Shown here: in pieces, positions 5,361 through 6,088 of the stretch
Layout: the number at the start of each line of letters is the position of its first letter
How positions within the stretch are numbered: the first letter of the stretch is position 1
From: Firmicutes bacterium UBA3871
Lineage (GTDB): Bacteria; Bacillota; Clostridia; Peptostreptococcales; Anaerovoracaceae
Direction: 5' to 3'
DNA: 6,088 bases
NCBI GenBank assembly: GCA_002392265.1
Contig: DGGP01000011.1
Coordinates: 1-6,088 of the forward strand
Translations under genes and position numbers: made by a program
The notes under the pieces: model-generated
Seen by the model: only the letters and a program-made list of their open reading frames with translations
Database searches by the model: none
What the model was told of the DNA's origin: nothing

Positions 5361-6088
5361 TTGAGACGAGTAGCCAGAAATATTAGTGTATACGTGATGA
5401 TTTTTCTCGTGGTAATCATGATGGCATGGTTTTACCGCGGAGCCCCAACGCCGGAAATAAAGGAACTGAGCCTTGCTGAGTTCACAACAGAGCTTGCGGA
5501 AGAGCACGTTTCATCAATAAACGTAAAGGAAGAAAAAGAAAGCAATATCAGGACCGTACAGGGAACTTTGAAAAACGGGGAAGAGTTCATCTGCTATGTT
5601 CCGACCTACATAGAGATGAGCTACCTTGACCAGGCTTATCTTTTCCCGCAGATTGAAAGCGGTGTATTAAAGGATTACACATCCGATGCGCCGACATATA
5701 CACCTTGGTACATCAGTCTGCTGCCGACAGTTCTCATCATAGTGGTTATGGTGGTGTTCTTCATGGTAATCATGAATCAGCAAAACGGCGGCAAGGCGAT
5801 GCAGTTTGGTAGATCCAAAGCAAGGCTCGCAAAGGATTCCGACCTCAGAAAGGTCACCTTCAATGATGTTGCGGGGCTCGATGAAGAAAAGCAGGAGCTT
5901 GAAGAAATCGTCGATTTCCTCAAGAATCCAAAGAAATATAACATGCTCGGCGCGCGCATTCCAAAGGGTATACTGCTCGTAGGCCCTCCGGGAACAGGAA
6001 AGACCTACATTTCAAAGGCAACCGCAGGTGAAGCGGGCGTACCGTTTTTCACAATCTCCGGTTCCGATTTTGTGGAAATGTTCGTCGG
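5361..6088 (+). CDS. ftsH: ATP-dependent zinc metalloprotease FtsH, 5' part (3' end outside window)
   Basis: Membrane-anchored hexameric AAA+ protease that extracts and degrades misfolded membrane proteins and selected regulators. 242 codons are visible from TTG 5361. Order: a short basic cytoplasmic N-terminus (RRVAR), membrane helix 1 at about 8-24, an extracytoplasmic domain at about 25-115 with a single Cys78, membrane helix 2 at about 117-138, a linker containing MQFGRSKAR, then the AAA+ domain opening with [13 protein letters not shown] (165-177). Walker A GPPGTGKT is at 208-215, and the pore-loop region FVEMFVG starts as the window ends. After Walker A the text is [15 protein letters not shown], where the family nearly always has [15 protein letters not shown] or very similar. 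Walker B, the second region of homology and the HEXGH zinc site lie outside. It has its own promoter and ribosome binding site after the CDF terminator, so it can be controlled separately from tilS. Identity is secure despite truncation. Confidence 0.95.
   Translation, partial: MRRVARNISVYVMIFLVVIMMAWFYRGAPTPEIKELSLAEFTTELAEEHVSSINVKEEKESNIRTVQGTLKNGEEFICYVPTYIEMSYLDQAYLFPQIESGVLKDYTSDAPTYTPWYISLLPTVLIIVVMVVFFMVIMNQQNGGKAMQFGRSKARLAKDSDLRKVTFNDVAGLDEEKQELEEIVDFLKNPKKYNMLGARIPKGILLVGPPGTGKTYISKATAGEAGVPFFTISGSDFVEMFV

Noticed and set aside
1..6088. CRISPR array, tRNA/rRNA, insertion sequence or phage feature
   Set aside because: No spaced repeats, tRNA-like cloverleaf, transposase motif or terminal inverted repeats were seen. 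The window is densely filled with housekeeping genes.

Overview
The window reads as an ordinary stretch of a Gram-positive anaerobe chromosome, most likely class Clostridia. The gene families and their order support this. The tail of a MetRS with a fused C-terminal tRNA-binding domain is followed by tatD, as in the Bacillus metS-yabD neighbourhood. tilS then lies upstream of ftsH, as in the Bacillus tilS-hpt-ftsH neighbourhood. Strong AGGAGG-type ribosome binding sites, one TTG start and GC content near the middle of the range fit the same group. A clostridial family such as Anaerovoracaceae (Family XIII) is possible but is only a guess. All genes are on the + strand; the minus-strand open frames are shadows of these genes.

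Layout. (1) 1-1125: 3' two-thirds of metG, entering just upstream of the KMSKS loop. (2) 1164-1601: a 145-residue C_GCAxxG_C_C family protein, probably redox-active. (3) 1616-2479: a TatD-family metal-dependent DNase, closed by an intrinsic terminator at 2499-2522. (4) 2599-4098: tilS, with a likely extended -10 promoter at 2546-2554. (5) 4110-5246: a cation diffusion facilitator whose transport site reads N-D-D-D, the pattern of Mn2+ exporters. It carries two cytoplasmic modules and is closed by a 12-bp hairpin at 5249-5281. (6) 5361-6088: the 5' third of ftsH, missing from a simple ATG search because it starts at TTG and runs off the end. It has a near-consensus promoter and a perfect AGGAGG.

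The inferred transcription units are metG-C_GCAxxG-tatD, tilS-CDF and ftsH. They combine translation (Met-tRNA charging; lysidine at the wobble base of tRNA-Ile), metal export and membrane-protein quality control. CDF and FtsH are both membrane proteins, but nothing in the sequence shows they work together.

I found no previously undescribed system. The points most worth a second look are short 9-10 bp tandem duplications at three successive gene ends (metG, the C_GCAxxG gene, tatD), a Mn-type CDF in the slot usually held by hpt between tilS and ftsH, the doubled cytoplasmic module of that CDF, and family-atypical residues in the C_GCAxxG protein, TatD and FtsH. Intergenic stretches are all under 120 bases and are described in the entries.
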